From Actinomycetota bacterium (GTDB lineage: Bacteria; Actinomycetota; Actinomycetes; S36-B12; CAIYMF01): a stretch of 64,000 bases of DNA. A program made the position numbers and the translations under genes. Shown piece by piece: positions 9,158 to 19,241 of this stretch. The stretch's first letter is position 1, and the number at the start of each line of letters is the position of its first letter. The stretch is taken from positions 112,352 to 176,351 of the forward strand of contig JAPLAU010000022.1 of assembly GCA_026393115.1 (NCBI GenBank), given 5' to 3'. The notes under the pieces are model-generated. The model had not been told where the DNA came from. It saw only the letters and a program-made list of their open reading frames with translations, and searched no databases.

Positions 9158-10302
9158 CGGCGCCGCAGGGGGTGGCCGCGTGGGCCGAGGTTGATCTGGC
9201 CGCAATTAGGTCAAACACTGCAACTCTGCGCAATGCCTCCGGTGTCGATGTGATGGCGGTGGTGAAGGCCGATGCGTACGGACACGGGTTGATAGAGAGT
9301 GCGCGCGCCGCGCGTGAAGGCGGCGCAACCTGGCTTGGCACCGCGTTTGTCAACGAGGCACTTGCCCTTCGGGCCGCCGGTGACGAGGGCTTGCTTCTCG
9401 CGTGGTTGCATCCGCAGGGCGCCGATCTTTCAGGTGCGATGTCAGCGAATATCGACGTGTCGGTGTCGAGCGTGCAGTTACTGGGTCAGGTCATCGACGC
9501 GGCCCGAGCAGTCGGTCGTGTGGCTCGCGTTCACTTGAAAGCCGACAGTGGCCTGTCGCGAGGGGGAGCGTCGAGTTCAGAGTGGGACGAACTCGTCGCG
9601 CTCGCAGTTCGGGCTCAACGTTCCGGCGCTATCGAGATTGTCGCCTTGTGGTCTCACGTCGCGTTCGGTGACGAACCGTTTCATCCGGCGGTTGATGCGC
9701 AGGCTGGCGCTTTCGATCGTGCCTGTTCGGCGGCAGCGTCGGCGGGTGTCGGCGACGTCCTTCGACATTTTTCGAGTTCCGGACCAGCCCTGAGACGGCC
9801 CGATCTTGCCTTCGACATCGTTCGCCCGGGACTGGCCGTGTACGGGCTCTCACCGGGCGCCGCTGTGGGTGAAGCGAGCGAACTTGGCTTACGTCCTGCC
9901 ATGACACTTCGATCAACCGTTGCGCAAGTTAAATCGGTTGAGGCCGGAGTGGGCGTTTCCTACTCCTACCGATACACGACTGCGCAGGCGACGCGCTTGG
10001 CACTCATTCCGATCGGGTACGCCGACGGAATTCCGCGGGCGGCAACGAACCAAGGCCCCCTCCTGGTGGGTGGGCAGCGAACGCAGATAGCCGGAACCGT
10101 GTGTATGGATCAAGTGGTGGTTGATCTTGGTCCGCAGTCGTCGGTCAGCGTGGGTGACGAGGTCGTGGTGTTCGGCGACGGAATCGATGGCGCGCCCACT
10201 GCCGCCGACTGGGCTCACGCCAGCGGAACGATCGTCTACGAAATCATCACGCGTATCGGTCCTCGAGTTGCTCGCGTCTACGTAGATGACGCTCAGAGAT
10301 GA
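9154..10302 (+). CDS. alr: Alanine racemase
   Basis: This PLP-dependent racemase supplies D-alanine for peptidoglycan. The 382-aa product has the PLP-binding Lys38 in VMAVVKADAYGHG and the tyrosine-containing GVSYSYRYTT followed by LIPIGYADGIPRA. It also has the C-terminal GTVCMDQVVVDLG, with the normal fold order of TIM barrel then beta domain. The ATG overlaps the nnr stop and its own stop overlaps the next ATG, so translation is coupled along the operon. Confidence 0.97.
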   Translation: MTAPQGVAAWAEVDLAAIRSNTATLRNASGVDVMAVVKADAYGHGLIESARAAREGGATWLGTAFVNEALALRAAGDEGLLLAWLHPQGADLSGAMSANIDVSVSSVQLLGQVIDAARAVGRVARVHLKADSGLSRGGASSSEWDELVALAVRAQRSGAIEIVALWSHVAFGDEPFHPAVDAQAGAFDRACSAAASAGVGDVLRHFSSSGPALRRPDLAFDIVRPGLAVYGLSPGAAVGEASELGLRPAMTLRSTVAQVKSVEAGVGVSYSYRYTTAQATRLALIPIGYADGIPRAATNQGPLLVGGQRTQIAGTVCMDQVVVDLGPQSSVSVGDEVVVFGDGIDGAPTAADWAHASGTIVYEIITRIGPRVARVYVDDAQR

Positions 10303-11366
10303 CGCGTTCGCCGTGGCTCGCTGTGGGACTCGGTGCCGCACTTGCTGCGGGTGCCGCTCTCGGCGTTGCCGCCGAGCGGGTAGTCGTTGGTCGCTCACTA
10401 CGTACTGATCCCGAGGGTGATGAACCATTCGGAACGTTGCGTTCACCGTCGGTACAGGTGCGGGCCGCCGACGGTGCGATCCTGCATGTTGAGGTTGACG
10501 AACCGCTCATCTCAGTCGACGATCTCACGATTATCTTCTGTCACGGCTACTGCCTGGACCTCGATTGCTGGCATTACCAACGACGTGATCTGCGTTCGCT
10601 GGGGCGGCTGGTTTTCTGGGATCAACGCGGACACGGTCGCTCAACGCGAGGTCCGGTGCGGTACGGCGCCGACACCATCGAGCGCTTGGGCCTCGACCTT
10701 GAACTCGTGCTCGATGCGGTAGCTCCTGACGGACCGGTTGTCGTGGTGGGGCATTCCATGGGTGGCATGACAGTCATGGCGCTCGCCGGGCAACGGCCCG
10801 ACCTCTTCGGTACGCGAGTGCGAGGAGTGGCGCTGCTCGGAACAAGTGCGAGTGGCTTGGGTGAAGTGATGCTGGGCCTGCCCGCACCGGCCGCTCGCAT
10901 CGCGCATCGACTCGCACCGGTAGCGGCCGCAGTTCTCGCCCGAACGGATTCGGCGCAATCGCTCGCACGCGATCGCGCTAACGACCTCGGATTGCTCCTG
11001 ACGCGCACGTACTCATTTGGCTCGTCGGTGTCGCCCGCGATCAACGCGTTTACTGCCGAGATGTTGGCGAGCACTCCGCTGGAGGTGATGGCCGACATCC
11101 TTCCGTCCTTCGAGCAGCATGATGCGGTGGCATCGCTCGCTGCCTTTCATGGTGTTGAAGGATTGGTGATGGTCGGAACGAACGACCTACTCACGCCCGC
11201 ATCGCATAGCCGCGAAATCGTGCGCCATGTTCCCGGAGTCGAGTTCGTCGAACTTCCTGATACCGGTCACATGCTCATGCTGGAGCGCTACCCCGAAGTG
11301 AATGCGCACCTGCGGGCGTTGGTCGCACGTGTGCGGGCGTCAGTCGCGGGAGTCGCAGCATCGTGA
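10299..11366 (+). CDS. Membrane-anchored alpha/beta hydrolase
   Basis: This 355-aa alpha/beta hydrolase has an N-terminal hydrophobic segment (about residues 5-27) that probably anchors it in the membrane. Its nucleophile elbow is GHSMGG, the oxyanion region HGYCLDLDCWHYQ, and the C-terminal catalytic His is in DTGHMLMLERY; the acid is probably in GTNDLLTP. The substrate is unknown. The gene overlaps alr and tsaE by 4 nt each. Hydrolases are often found between alr and tsaE in Actinobacteria, but no specific link to either product can be drawn from sequence. Confidence 0.8.
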   Translation: MTRSPWLAVGLGAALAAGAALGVAAERVVVGRSLRTDPEGDEPFGTLRSPSVQVRAADGAILHVEVDEPLISVDDLTIIFCHGYCLDLDCWHYQRRDLRSLGRLVFWDQRGHGRSTRGPVRYGADTIERLGLDLELVLDAVAPDGPVVVVGHSMGGMTVMALAGQRPDLFGTRVRGVALLGTSASGLGEVMLGLPAPAARIAHRLAPVAAAVLARTDSAQSLARDRANDLGLLLTRTYSFGSSVSPAINAFTAEMLASTPLEVMADILPSFEQHDAVASLAAFHGVEGLVMVGTNDLLTPASHSREIVRHVPGVEFVELPDTGHMLMLERYPEVNAHLRALVARVRASVAGVAAS

Positions 11367-11854
11367 ACGATCAACTTCCTGCAGACTTCGTCGTCGAAGA
11401 TGCGCAGTCGATGCGTGCGTTAGGTGCGATGGTTGCGACGTGGGTTGCCGCAGGAGATGTCGTGGTCTTGTCGGGGCCGTTGGGCGCGGGCAAGACAACG
11501 TGGGTACAGGGATTCGCTGAGGGGCTTGGTGTGCGAGGCCCCATTACAAGTCCTACATTCGTGATTGCACGTTCGCACCCGTCGGTCGTTGATGGTCCGG
11601 CGCTGGTACACGTTGATGCTTATCGACTCAACGCTGCAATCGAATTCGAAGACCTCGGCCTCGACGCCGATCTTGATCGATCGGTCGTTGTCGTTGAATG
11701 GGGAGATGACGTTGCCGAAGCGCTCAGTGACGATCGTTTAGTAGTGCGCATCGAGCGCTGTGAAGTATCTGAAGTCGCGGCAGCGGATGGCGCCGACGGC
11801 CCTCGGAGCGTCAGGGTGGTCGGATATGGAACGAGGTGGGTTGAGTCGTTGTAG
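11363..11854 (+). CDS. tsaE: tRNA t6A biosynthesis ATPase TsaE
   Basis: TsaE is the P-loop ATPase that works with TsaB and TsaD to make N6-threonylcarbamoyladenosine at position 37 of ANN-decoding tRNAs. The 163-aa product has Walker A GPLGAGKTTWVQG, the switch SPTFVIA, and VHVDAYRL followed by VVVEWGDDV. The GTG start overlaps the previous stop. tsaB, rimI and tsaD follow after one inserted membrane-protein gene. Confidence 0.96.
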   Translation: MNDQLPADFVVEDAQSMRALGAMVATWVAAGDVVVLSGPLGAGKTTWVQGFAEGLGVRGPITSPTFVIARSHPSVVDGPALVHVDAYRLNAAIEFEDLGLDADLDRSVVVVEWGDDVAEALSDDRLVVRIERCEVSEVAAADGADGPRSVRVVGYGTRWVESL

Positions 11855-11900
11855 TGGTAACGTCGCGGTCGTCCGTACTCCGAGTCGCTGAGGTGTGTGC

Positions 11901-12395
11901 ATGTCTGGGCCCCTTTCCGAAAGCCCCGTGAACGAAAACGCGTCGGGCGCTCGTGCCTCCCGCCGCCGGGGCACCCTCGCCGCTGTCGCAGCGATCGGGG
12001 CTGTGGTGCTGGTAGCGGTGGTGGTGGGTGGTGCGATCAGTACCCGTGCAGATCGGGCCGGAAAGTTTGGCTCACCGGTGAATTCGTCAACGTCGGCTTC
12101 TCCCACCACGTCGTCGGTGAGTGCGACACAGGCTGCGTCGAACACCGCGATCACGTCAATCACTGTCGCGCAAAGTGCAACGGGTGTTCAGGTGTCGTGG
12201 CCCGCTACCGCGGGCTTGAGTTACACGGTCACAGCAATGCCGAGCATGGGGGTTCGCACAACGCACCTCGTCACACCGACGACTTCCGGTACAGCGACCG
12301 ACACCTTGGCCGAGTTGGCCGCCGGAACGTCCTACATATTCAACGTGTGCGACTCGACCGGACCGTGCACGCCTACTGTCACGTTCACTCCGTAG
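11901..12395 (+). CDS. Membrane-anchored protein with fibronectin III-like extracellular domain
   Basis: From ATG 11901 (GAGG 7 nt upstream) the product is 164 aa. It has a short basic cytoplasmic part (ASRRRG), one hydrophobic segment (about residues 28-48), a Ser/Thr-rich linker, and an approximately 75-residue C-terminal domain. That domain has the strand pattern of a fibronectin type III module (GVQVSWPATAGLSYTVTA, LAAGTSYIFNVCDSTGPC), including a possible disulfide pair. It probably sits outside the cell. I do not recognise a specific family. It is odd to find it inside the t6A gene set, between tsaE and tsaB. A start at GTG 11895 is possible. Confidence 0.6.
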   Translation: MSGPLSESPVNENASGARASRRRGTLAAVAAIGAVVLVAVVVGGAISTRADRAGKFGSPVNSSTSASPTTSSVSATQAASNTAITSITVAQSATGVQVSWPATAGLSYTVTAMPSMGVRTTHLVTPTTSGTATDTLAELAAGTSYIFNVCDSTGPCTPTVTFTP

Positions 12396-12398
12396 CCT

Positions 12399-12432
12399 CC
12401 CAACCCCTAGCCCCCAACCCCCCCCAACCCCC
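12399..12432 (-). other. Predicted G-quadruplex (minus strand) between genes
   Basis: Immediately after the stop of the FnIII-like gene the plus strand has C-runs of 3, 4, 5, 8 and 5 separated by AA, TAG, AA and AA. The minus strand therefore has five G-runs with 2-3 nt loops. It fills most of the gap before tsaB. No ordinary terminator hairpin is visible here. Confidence 0.45.
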
Positions 12433-12470
12433 TCACCGTCTGACCGGCAGGTCTGTGCTTGCATGAGGCC

Positions 12471-13115
12471 ATGATCCGACTCGCGCTCGACACGTCCTCG
12501 GCGGCGGTCGCTGTTGCGGTGGTCGATGACACTCGAGTGCTGGCAACCGAGATCGTGAACGCTGAGCAGCGTCAGGGTGAGACACTCGCGCCGTTGGTGC
12601 AGCGGGTGCTCGCGCGTGCGGGCAATGTGAAACCCGACGAGGTCGTGGTGGGCGTTGGCCCTGGGCCATTCACGGGTCTACGTGTGGGGCTCGTGACGGC
12701 GGAGGTTCTTGCTCGGGTGTGGCACGTTCCGCTAGTCGGGGTCTGCTCACTCGATGCCATCGCACTCGCTCATGCAGGGGGTGCGGTCGCGGTGGCGACC
12801 GATGCTCGACGGCGCGAGGTGTACTGGGCGACGTACGACGCCGACGGCATGCGAGTAGGTGGCCCAGCCGTGGGTGCACCCGACGTGGTGGCGGTGGAGT
12901 TGACCGGTCGCGTGGTGGTTGGCGTAGGAGCCTCGCGCTACCGAGCTCAATTCGAATCTGCCGGTTGCGATGTGCGTGAGGCGCAAGCACTCGATGCCGC
13001 GTACCTTGCCATCCTTCTCGCGGGGCATCCTGAACTCGGGCTCGCGCCCCGGCCGCTGTACTTGCGTGCACCGGATGCCGTAGAGCCACGTGCGCGTGTG
13101 AAGGCGCAGCCATGA
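12471..13115 (+). CDS. tsaB: t6A biosynthesis protein TsaB
   Basis: TsaB is the non-catalytic partner that dimerises with TsaD in the threonylcarbamoyl-transfer complex. The chosen start is ATG 12471 ([10 protein letters not shown]), the conserved family N-terminus, with GAGG just upstream; an in-frame ATG at 12459 would add four residues. The 214-aa product has [17 protein letters not shown] and [14 protein letters not shown], typical of the family, with the ASKHA fold. The stop overlaps the rimI start in ATGA. Confidence 0.95.
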   Translation: MIRLALDTSSAAVAVAVVDDTRVLATEIVNAEQRQGETLAPLVQRVLARAGNVKPDEVVVGVGPGPFTGLRVGLVTAEVLARVWHVPLVGVCSLDAIALAHAGGAVAVATDARRREVYWATYDADGMRVGGPAVGAPDVVAVELTGRVVVGVGASRYRAQFESAGCDVREAQALDAAYLAILLAGHPELGLAPRPLYLRAPDAVEPRARVKAQP

Positions 13116-13606
13116 CGGCATTACCGGGCGTCAGCATTGAGCCGTTGCGTTGGTGGCAACTTCGCGAATGTGTTGCGATTGAGCGAGTCGTTTTTCCCAG
13201 TACAGCCTGGAGTGAGGAATCATTCTGGGGCGAACTCGCTCGCTCGCCGGAGAGTCGCTACTACGTCACTGCTGTGCGTGAAGCAGACACACCGACTTCC
13301 GAGTCGGTAGTGATTGGCTACGCGGGGCTCGCCGCACTTCCTCCCGAAGCGGACGTTCAAACGATCGCGGTCGAGGAATCGGCACGTGGAATCGGACTGG
13401 GTCGGGCCCTCTTGGATGCACTGATCGACGAAGCCGTCCGCCGACACTGCACCACGGTGATGCTTGAAGTAGCCGATGACAACGATCGGGCGATTGAGTT
13501 GTACGAACGCCGAGGATTTGAGTCGATCTCGGTGCGGCGCGACTACTACGGCCCTTCCCGCGATGCGCGCATCATGCGTTTGCGAGTGGGGGTGACCTCA
13601 ACGTGA
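13112..13606 (+). CDS. rimI: Ribosomal protein S18-alanine N-acetyltransferase
   Basis: This 164-aa GNAT-family acetyltransferase has the acetyl-CoA-binding loop [18 protein letters not shown] preceded by VQTIAVEE, and the C-terminal [23 protein letters not shown]. RimI acetylates the N-terminal alanine of S18. Its place between tsaB and tsaD is the usual actinobacterial arrangement and supports the assignment. Start and stop overlap its neighbours by 4 nt each. Confidence 0.92.
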   Translation: MTALPGVSIEPLRWWQLRECVAIERVVFPSTAWSEESFWGELARSPESRYYVTAVREADTPTSESVVIGYAGLAALPPEADVQTIAVEESARGIGLGRALLDALIDEAVRRHCTTVMLEVADDNDRAIELYERRGFESISVRRDYYGPSRDARIMRLRVGVTST

Positions 13607-14655
13607 GAGACGAACCGCTTGTTCTTGGAATCGAGACATCGTGCGACGAAACCGGAGTCGGAATCGTGCGAGGTTCGACACTTCTCGCCGATGCGGTTGC
13701 CAGCAGCGTTGATGAGCACGCCCGTTTCGGGGGCGTTGTGCCGGAAGTCGCGAGTCGTGCACATCTAGAGGCGATGGTTCCGACCATCGACCGCGCGTGC
13801 CGCGATGCGGGGGTGGCGCTCAGTGACATCGACGCTGTTGCAGTGACGTCGGGTCCGGGTCTCGCGGGCGCACTGCTCGTCGGAACTTCAGCCGCCAAGG
13901 CACTGTCGTTGGGGCTCGGCATTCCGCTGTACGGCGTCAATCATCTCGCTGCCCATGTGGCCGTCGACACTCTCGAGAACGGACCGTTGCCGGAGCCGTG
14001 CATCGCATTGCTGGTGTCGGGAGGTCACTCGTCGGTCTTGCGAGTGTCAGACATCACCGGTGACATTGATCCACTCGGTGCCACGCTCGATGACGCGGCC
14101 GGGGAAGCCTTCGACAAAGTGGCGCGGCTGTTGGGATTGCCGTTTCCCGGCGGTCCATGGATCGATCGCGCGGCTGTTGACGGCGACCGCGAGGCAATCG
14201 ATTTTCCGCGGGGACTGTCGCATGCACGCGATCTCGAACGTCACCCGTACGACGTCTCGTTCTCGGGACTCAAGACCGCAGTTGCTCGGTGGGTGGAAGC
14301 GCGCGAGAGGGCGGGTGAGGCTGTTCCCGTTGCTGATGTCGCCGCGAGTTTTCAGGAAGCAGTCGTCGACGTGCTCGTGCGCAAGGCCTTGGCGGCCTGT
14401 AGCGACACAGGCATCGACATGCTGGTGCTGGGTGGGGGAGTAGCGGCGAACTCACGACTGAGGGCCGTTGCCGAAGCGCGGGCCACCGCTCAGGGGGTGC
14501 GGGTGCGGGTGCCACGGCCAGGACTCTGTACCGACAATGGCGCCATGGTGGCCGCGCTGGGCTCATTGATGGTGGCACGCGGTCGTACTCCCTCGTCGCT
14601 GGCCATCGCGACTGATACCTCCCAGCCCGTCGATCAGGTGAGCGCACGCGAGTGA
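13603..14655 (+). CDS. tsaD: tRNA N6-adenosine threonylcarbamoyltransferase TsaD
   Basis: TsaD is the catalytic subunit that transfers threonylcarbamoyl to A37 of tRNA. The 350-aa product has [15 protein letters not shown], the metal-binding histidine pair His114 and His118 in [20 protein letters not shown], and the C-terminal [14 protein letters not shown] with the third metal ligand Asp. The GTG start overlaps rimI. It closes the t6A operon; tsaC is not in the window. Confidence 0.97.
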   Translation: MRDEPLVLGIETSCDETGVGIVRGSTLLADAVASSVDEHARFGGVVPEVASRAHLEAMVPTIDRACRDAGVALSDIDAVAVTSGPGLAGALLVGTSAAKALSLGLGIPLYGVNHLAAHVAVDTLENGPLPEPCIALLVSGGHSSVLRVSDITGDIDPLGATLDDAAGEAFDKVARLLGLPFPGGPWIDRAAVDGDREAIDFPRGLSHARDLERHPYDVSFSGLKTAVARWVEARERAGEAVPVADVAASFQEAVVDVLVRKALAACSDTGIDMLVLGGGVAANSRLRAVAEARATAQGVRVRVPRPGLCTDNGAMVAALGSLMVARGRTPSSLAIATDTSQPVDQVSARE

Positions 14656-14770
14656 TCCGGTACTCGGGCGTAACCGGACTAACCGGACACGCGGGGTGCT
14701 GGGACGTTTTTGAGGTTTCGGGATGGTGTGGGAGAATAGGGGCTCCTCCGCGAGTTGATAGGAAGTGGCT

Positions 14771-15586
14771 GTGATTTTGACCCGTGCTGCCGTGGCAGTT
14801 GCCTCGGTTGTGGCCCTCGGTGCCGGTGCGGTGCTAGGGCACGTCTCGGGGTCGGCGGCGGCCGAGTCTGTCCCCGCTGCCGCACCACAGCAGATTGTGG
14901 CGAGTGCGATTCCCACCCCGAAGGCAACTCCTTCGCCTAGTGCCGACTCGTACCCAAGCTCGACCCTGGTGCCCGACAAGGTTCAGAAGGGCAGTAACGG
15001 AATCAACGTGGTCTCCAAGATCACGACCAAGAACCCGGTTTTCTTCATCACGATCGACGATGGCTGGGGTCAGCCGAAGTCCGCCACTGACTACGTAGCT
15101 GCGACGCACTTGCCCGTGACGTCGTTCCTGACCAATGCCGCGGTGCAGGGCAATTGGTCGTTCTTCAAGAAGATGAGCGCTTACGACGCCGTCCAGAACC
15201 ACACGATGACGCACAAGGCATTGAGTAAGGACTCCACGGATCGGCAGTACGAAATCTGTGGCGCGCAGGCGCGTTACGCCACCAAGATCGGTACCAAGCC
15301 GTGGATTCTGCGCCCACCCTACGGTGCTGGGTTCATGCCGCGCAGAGCCGCAGCCCCTGCCATCGAGAAGACCGCCGCATCGTGCGGTATCAAGCACATT
15401 GCGCTGTGGAACGTCACCGTCGATAAGAACCGCAAGATGGCCTTTGCCGGCAAGTCGTTCCAGAAGGGCGACATCGTGCTTCTGCATTTTGAAGGCGATC
15501 TTGCGGCCAACTTGAAGGCCCTCGTCCAGGCGTACGCCAAGCTTGGGCTCAAGCCCGCCTCGCTGTCGCAGTACCTCGCCCGCTAG
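14771..15586 (+). CDS. Secreted or lipid-anchored polysaccharide deacetylase (NodB domain)
   Basis: The start is GTG 14771, with AGGA about 8 nt upstream; GTG 14765 is also in frame. The N-terminal 28 residues are a signal peptide or anchor (VAVASVVALGAGAVLG). A low-complexity linker follows, then a NodB-type deacetylase domain with TIDDGWGQP (motif 1), NHTMTH (motif 2 metal histidines), LRPPYGAG (motif 3) and IVLLHFEGD. All metal and catalytic positions appear intact. Such enzymes remove N-acetyl groups from cell-wall or capsule sugars; the substrate here is unknown. A possible promoter lies upstream (TTGAGG near 14710, then AGAATA). Confidence 0.85.
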   Translation: MILTRAAVAVASVVALGAGAVLGHVSGSAAAESVPAAAPQQIVASAIPTPKATPSPSADSYPSSTLVPDKVQKGSNGINVVSKITTKNPVFFITIDDGWGQPKSATDYVAATHLPVTSFLTNAAVQGNWSFFKKMSAYDAVQNHTMTHKALSKDSTDRQYEICGAQARYATKIGTKPWILRPPYGAGFMPRRAAAPAIEKTAASCGIKHIALWNVTVDKNRKMAFAGKSFQKGDIVLLHFEGDLAANLKALVQAYAKLGLKPASLSQYLAR

Positions 15587-15596
15587 ACAGGTCGTC

Positions 15597-16535
15597 ATGA
15601 CACCTGACGAATTCCGTCATCGGTTGTCTCGTGGGCCGCTTGTGATTGATGGTGGCTTGGCGACCCAACTGGAATCCGCCGGACACGATATCGGCGGCTT
15701 GTTGTGGTCAGCCCGAGTCTTGCGCGACGACCCCGCTGCGGTTCGTGACGCGCACATCGCATTCTTGGCCGCCGGAGCGGAACTGATCATCACCGCGTCG
15801 TACCAGGTGAGTCGACGTGGCCTGATAGAAGTGGGCTCCAGCGCTCGCGAGGCCGATCAACTGTTGGTGCGCAGTGTGCAGCTTGCCAATGAAGCGCGTG
15901 AGCAAGCCCTCGCGGATGGCGTGAGTCAGCCCGGCGCGCTGGTTGCCGCCTCTGTGGGTCCGTGGGGGGCCACCAACCACGACGGTTCCGAGTATCGCGG
16001 CCGATACGGTGTGCCGCGCCGCGAGCTGGTGGCGTTCCACCGTGAGCGCCTCGAGCCGCTCGTGGCGGCCGCACCTGATCTGTTGGCCGTCGAAACAATT
16101 CCCGACCTAGACGAGGTAGAGGCGCTCATCGAGGCGTTGAGCGACTACCCCGACCTTGCCGCTTGGATTTCGCTCACCACTCCCGATGGACGCACCGTCA
16201 GTGCGGGTCAGCCGTTGGGTGACGTTGCCCACGTGGTCGCCTCCTGCCCCAGCGTCGTGGCGGTGGGAGTCAACTGCTCCGCGGCCGATCATGTGAGTGC
16301 AGCCGTGGAGGCTCTTGCCCCAGCGGGACTGCCACTGCTTGCCTACCCCAATGCCGGCCAAGTATGGGACGCCGAAAATGAACAATGGCACGGTCCGGCG
16401 GCACCGGTCTTGCCGGCCGCACTTCCGCCGCTGTGGCTTGCTGCAGGCGTGCGCGTTGTGGGTGGCTGCTGTGGCGTTGGTCCCGAGGGGATTTCGGAGT
16501 TGGCGACGATGACCTCCGGCTGGCACTCGGATTGA
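15597..16535 (+). CDS. mmuM: Homocysteine S-methyltransferase
   Basis: The start is ATG 15597 (MTPDEFRHRLSRGPLVIDGG); the frame is open further upstream but inside the deacetylase gene. The 312-aa product has the Zn-binding Cys in VGVNCSAADH and the Cys pair in VVGGCCGVGPEGI, and a barrel starting LVIDGGLATQLE. It probably methylates homocysteine from S-methylmethionine or AdoMet, giving methionine. The end of the gene carries the first CIRCE operator and the -35 box of groES. Confidence 0.92.
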   Translation: MTPDEFRHRLSRGPLVIDGGLATQLESAGHDIGGLLWSARVLRDDPAAVRDAHIAFLAAGAELIITASYQVSRRGLIEVGSSAREADQLLVRSVQLANEAREQALADGVSQPGALVAASVGPWGATNHDGSEYRGRYGVPRRELVAFHRERLEPLVAAAPDLLAVETIPDLDEVEALIEALSDYPDLAAWISLTTPDGRTVSAGQPLGDVAHVVASCPSVVAVGVNCSAADHVSAAVEALAPAGLPLLAYPNAGQVWDAENEQWHGPAAPVLPAALPPLWLAAGVRVVGGCCGVGPEGISELATMTSGWHSD

Positions 16536-16546
16536 CAGAGTGCTAA
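16520..16546 (+). promoter_or_regulatory. CIRCE operator 1 (HrcA site)
   Basis: CTGGCACTC, 9 nt, GAGTGCTAA: the CIRCE inverted repeat (consensus TTAGCACTC-N9-GAGTGCTAA) with two changes in the left arm. The spacer contains the TTGACA -35 box of groES. The left arm lies inside the last codons of mmuM. HrcA itself is not in the window. Confidence 0.85.
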
Positions 16547-16560
16547 CCGCTGCCTAGGCT
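16532..16560 (+). promoter_or_regulatory. groES-groEL promoter
   Basis: TTGACA (16532-16537), 17 bp, then TAGGCT (16555-16560): a near-consensus vegetative promoter. The mmuM stop codon TGA (16533-16535) is inside the -35 box. The predicted start of transcription, about 16567, falls at the second CIRCE element. Confidence 0.8.
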
Positions 16561-16565
16561 AAGTT

Positions 16566-16592
16566 CTGGCACTCTCACCCCGATAGTGCTAA
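16566..16592 (+). promoter_or_regulatory. CIRCE operator 2 (HrcA site)
   Basis: CTGGCACTC, 9 nt, TAGTGCTAA. It covers the predicted transcription start and would be part of the 5' leader. With operator 1 it brackets the promoter, so repressor could bind at both the -35 box and +1. Confidence 0.82.
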
Positions 16593-16679
16593 GTCGAGTT
16601 GGGTCCGGCCCCGCGACGACGGCCCCAGCCGCTCGACTTGTCCAGCCATCACACCATCCCGCAAGGGGGAGGTCAGACC

Positions 16680-18681
<2,002 letters not shown>

Positions 18682-18692
18682 TAATTAACGTC

Positions 18693-18740
18693 GAAGGCCC
18701 GGCGCCGACCTTGTGGTCGGTGGCCGGGCCTTCGTTCTTG
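18693..18740 (+). terminator. Terminator after groEL
   Basis: A long stem pairs GAAGGCCCGGC plus CCGACC with GGTCGG plus GGCCGGGCCTTC around TTGT, followed by GTTCTTG. It lies between groEL and the convergent whiB gene and can work in both directions. Confidence 0.8.
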
Positions 18741-18749
18741 TCGGGGTCG

Positions 18750-19052
18750 TCAGGCTGAGACTGGGAGCGGGCGTCGGTTTCCGCTGGTGATGATGGCCTC
18801 GCGCTCGTCTTCGGTCATGCCGCCCCACACTCCGTAGGGCTCGCGAACGGCAAGTGAGTGGGCAGCGCAGGCAGCCAAAACTGGGCAGGTAGCACAGACT
18901 GCCTTCGCCGCGTTCTCGCGGGCGGATCGACTGGGGCCTCGAGCACCCTCGGGGTGGAAGAACAGCGCGGGATCTTCCCCGCGGCAGGCCCCTGATAGTT
19001 GCCAGTCCCAAAGGTCAGCGTTGGGGCCGGGAAGCCGTGACACGTCAGCCAT
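18750..19052 (-). CDS. WhiB-family iron-sulfur regulator (WhiD/WhiB3 type)
   Basis: This 100-aa WhiB protein has four cluster cysteines, Cys23, Cys53, Cys56 and Cys62 (CxxCxxxxxC), the turn GVWGG, and a basic C-terminal tail. The N-terminus LPGPNADLWDWQLSGACRG and FFHPEG resemble M. tuberculosis WhiB3 and Streptomyces WhiD. Both of those, as I recall, also lie beside groEL1 and in the opposite direction. These proteins carry a redox-sensitive [4Fe-4S] cluster and bind the primary sigma factor. ATG is preceded by GAGGAG at 6 nt. Confidence 0.93.
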   Translation of the reverse strand: MADVSRLPGPNADLWDWQLSGACRGEDPALFFHPEGARGPSRSARENAAKAVCATCPVLAACAAHSLAVREPYGVWGGMTEDEREAIITSGNRRPLPVSA

Positions 19053-19096
19053 GGTGTTCTCCTCGTCTGTGCTCCGTCGTCGGTTCCGTTGCAGTA

Positions 19097-19125
19097 ACTC
19101 TAGAACCGCTTCAAAAGTTAGTCAA
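19097..19125 (-). promoter_or_regulatory. whiB promoter
   Basis: On the minus strand TTGACT (19125-19120), 17 bp, TAGAGT (19102-19097). This is a strong match to a housekeeping promoter and gives a leader of about 40 nt with a GAGGAG ribosome site. The 189-nt divergent region to 19242 holds no clear promoter for the rightward gene. Confidence 0.65.
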
Positions 19126-19241
19126 CTAGGAGTGAGTGAATAAGAGGCGAAACGAATGTAATGTTTACCACAGAGACTTGCCCACACAATCGCTATCAAG
19201 GTGCGGGTCGTGCAAAGACACTCCACACTGAGGAGGTGAAT

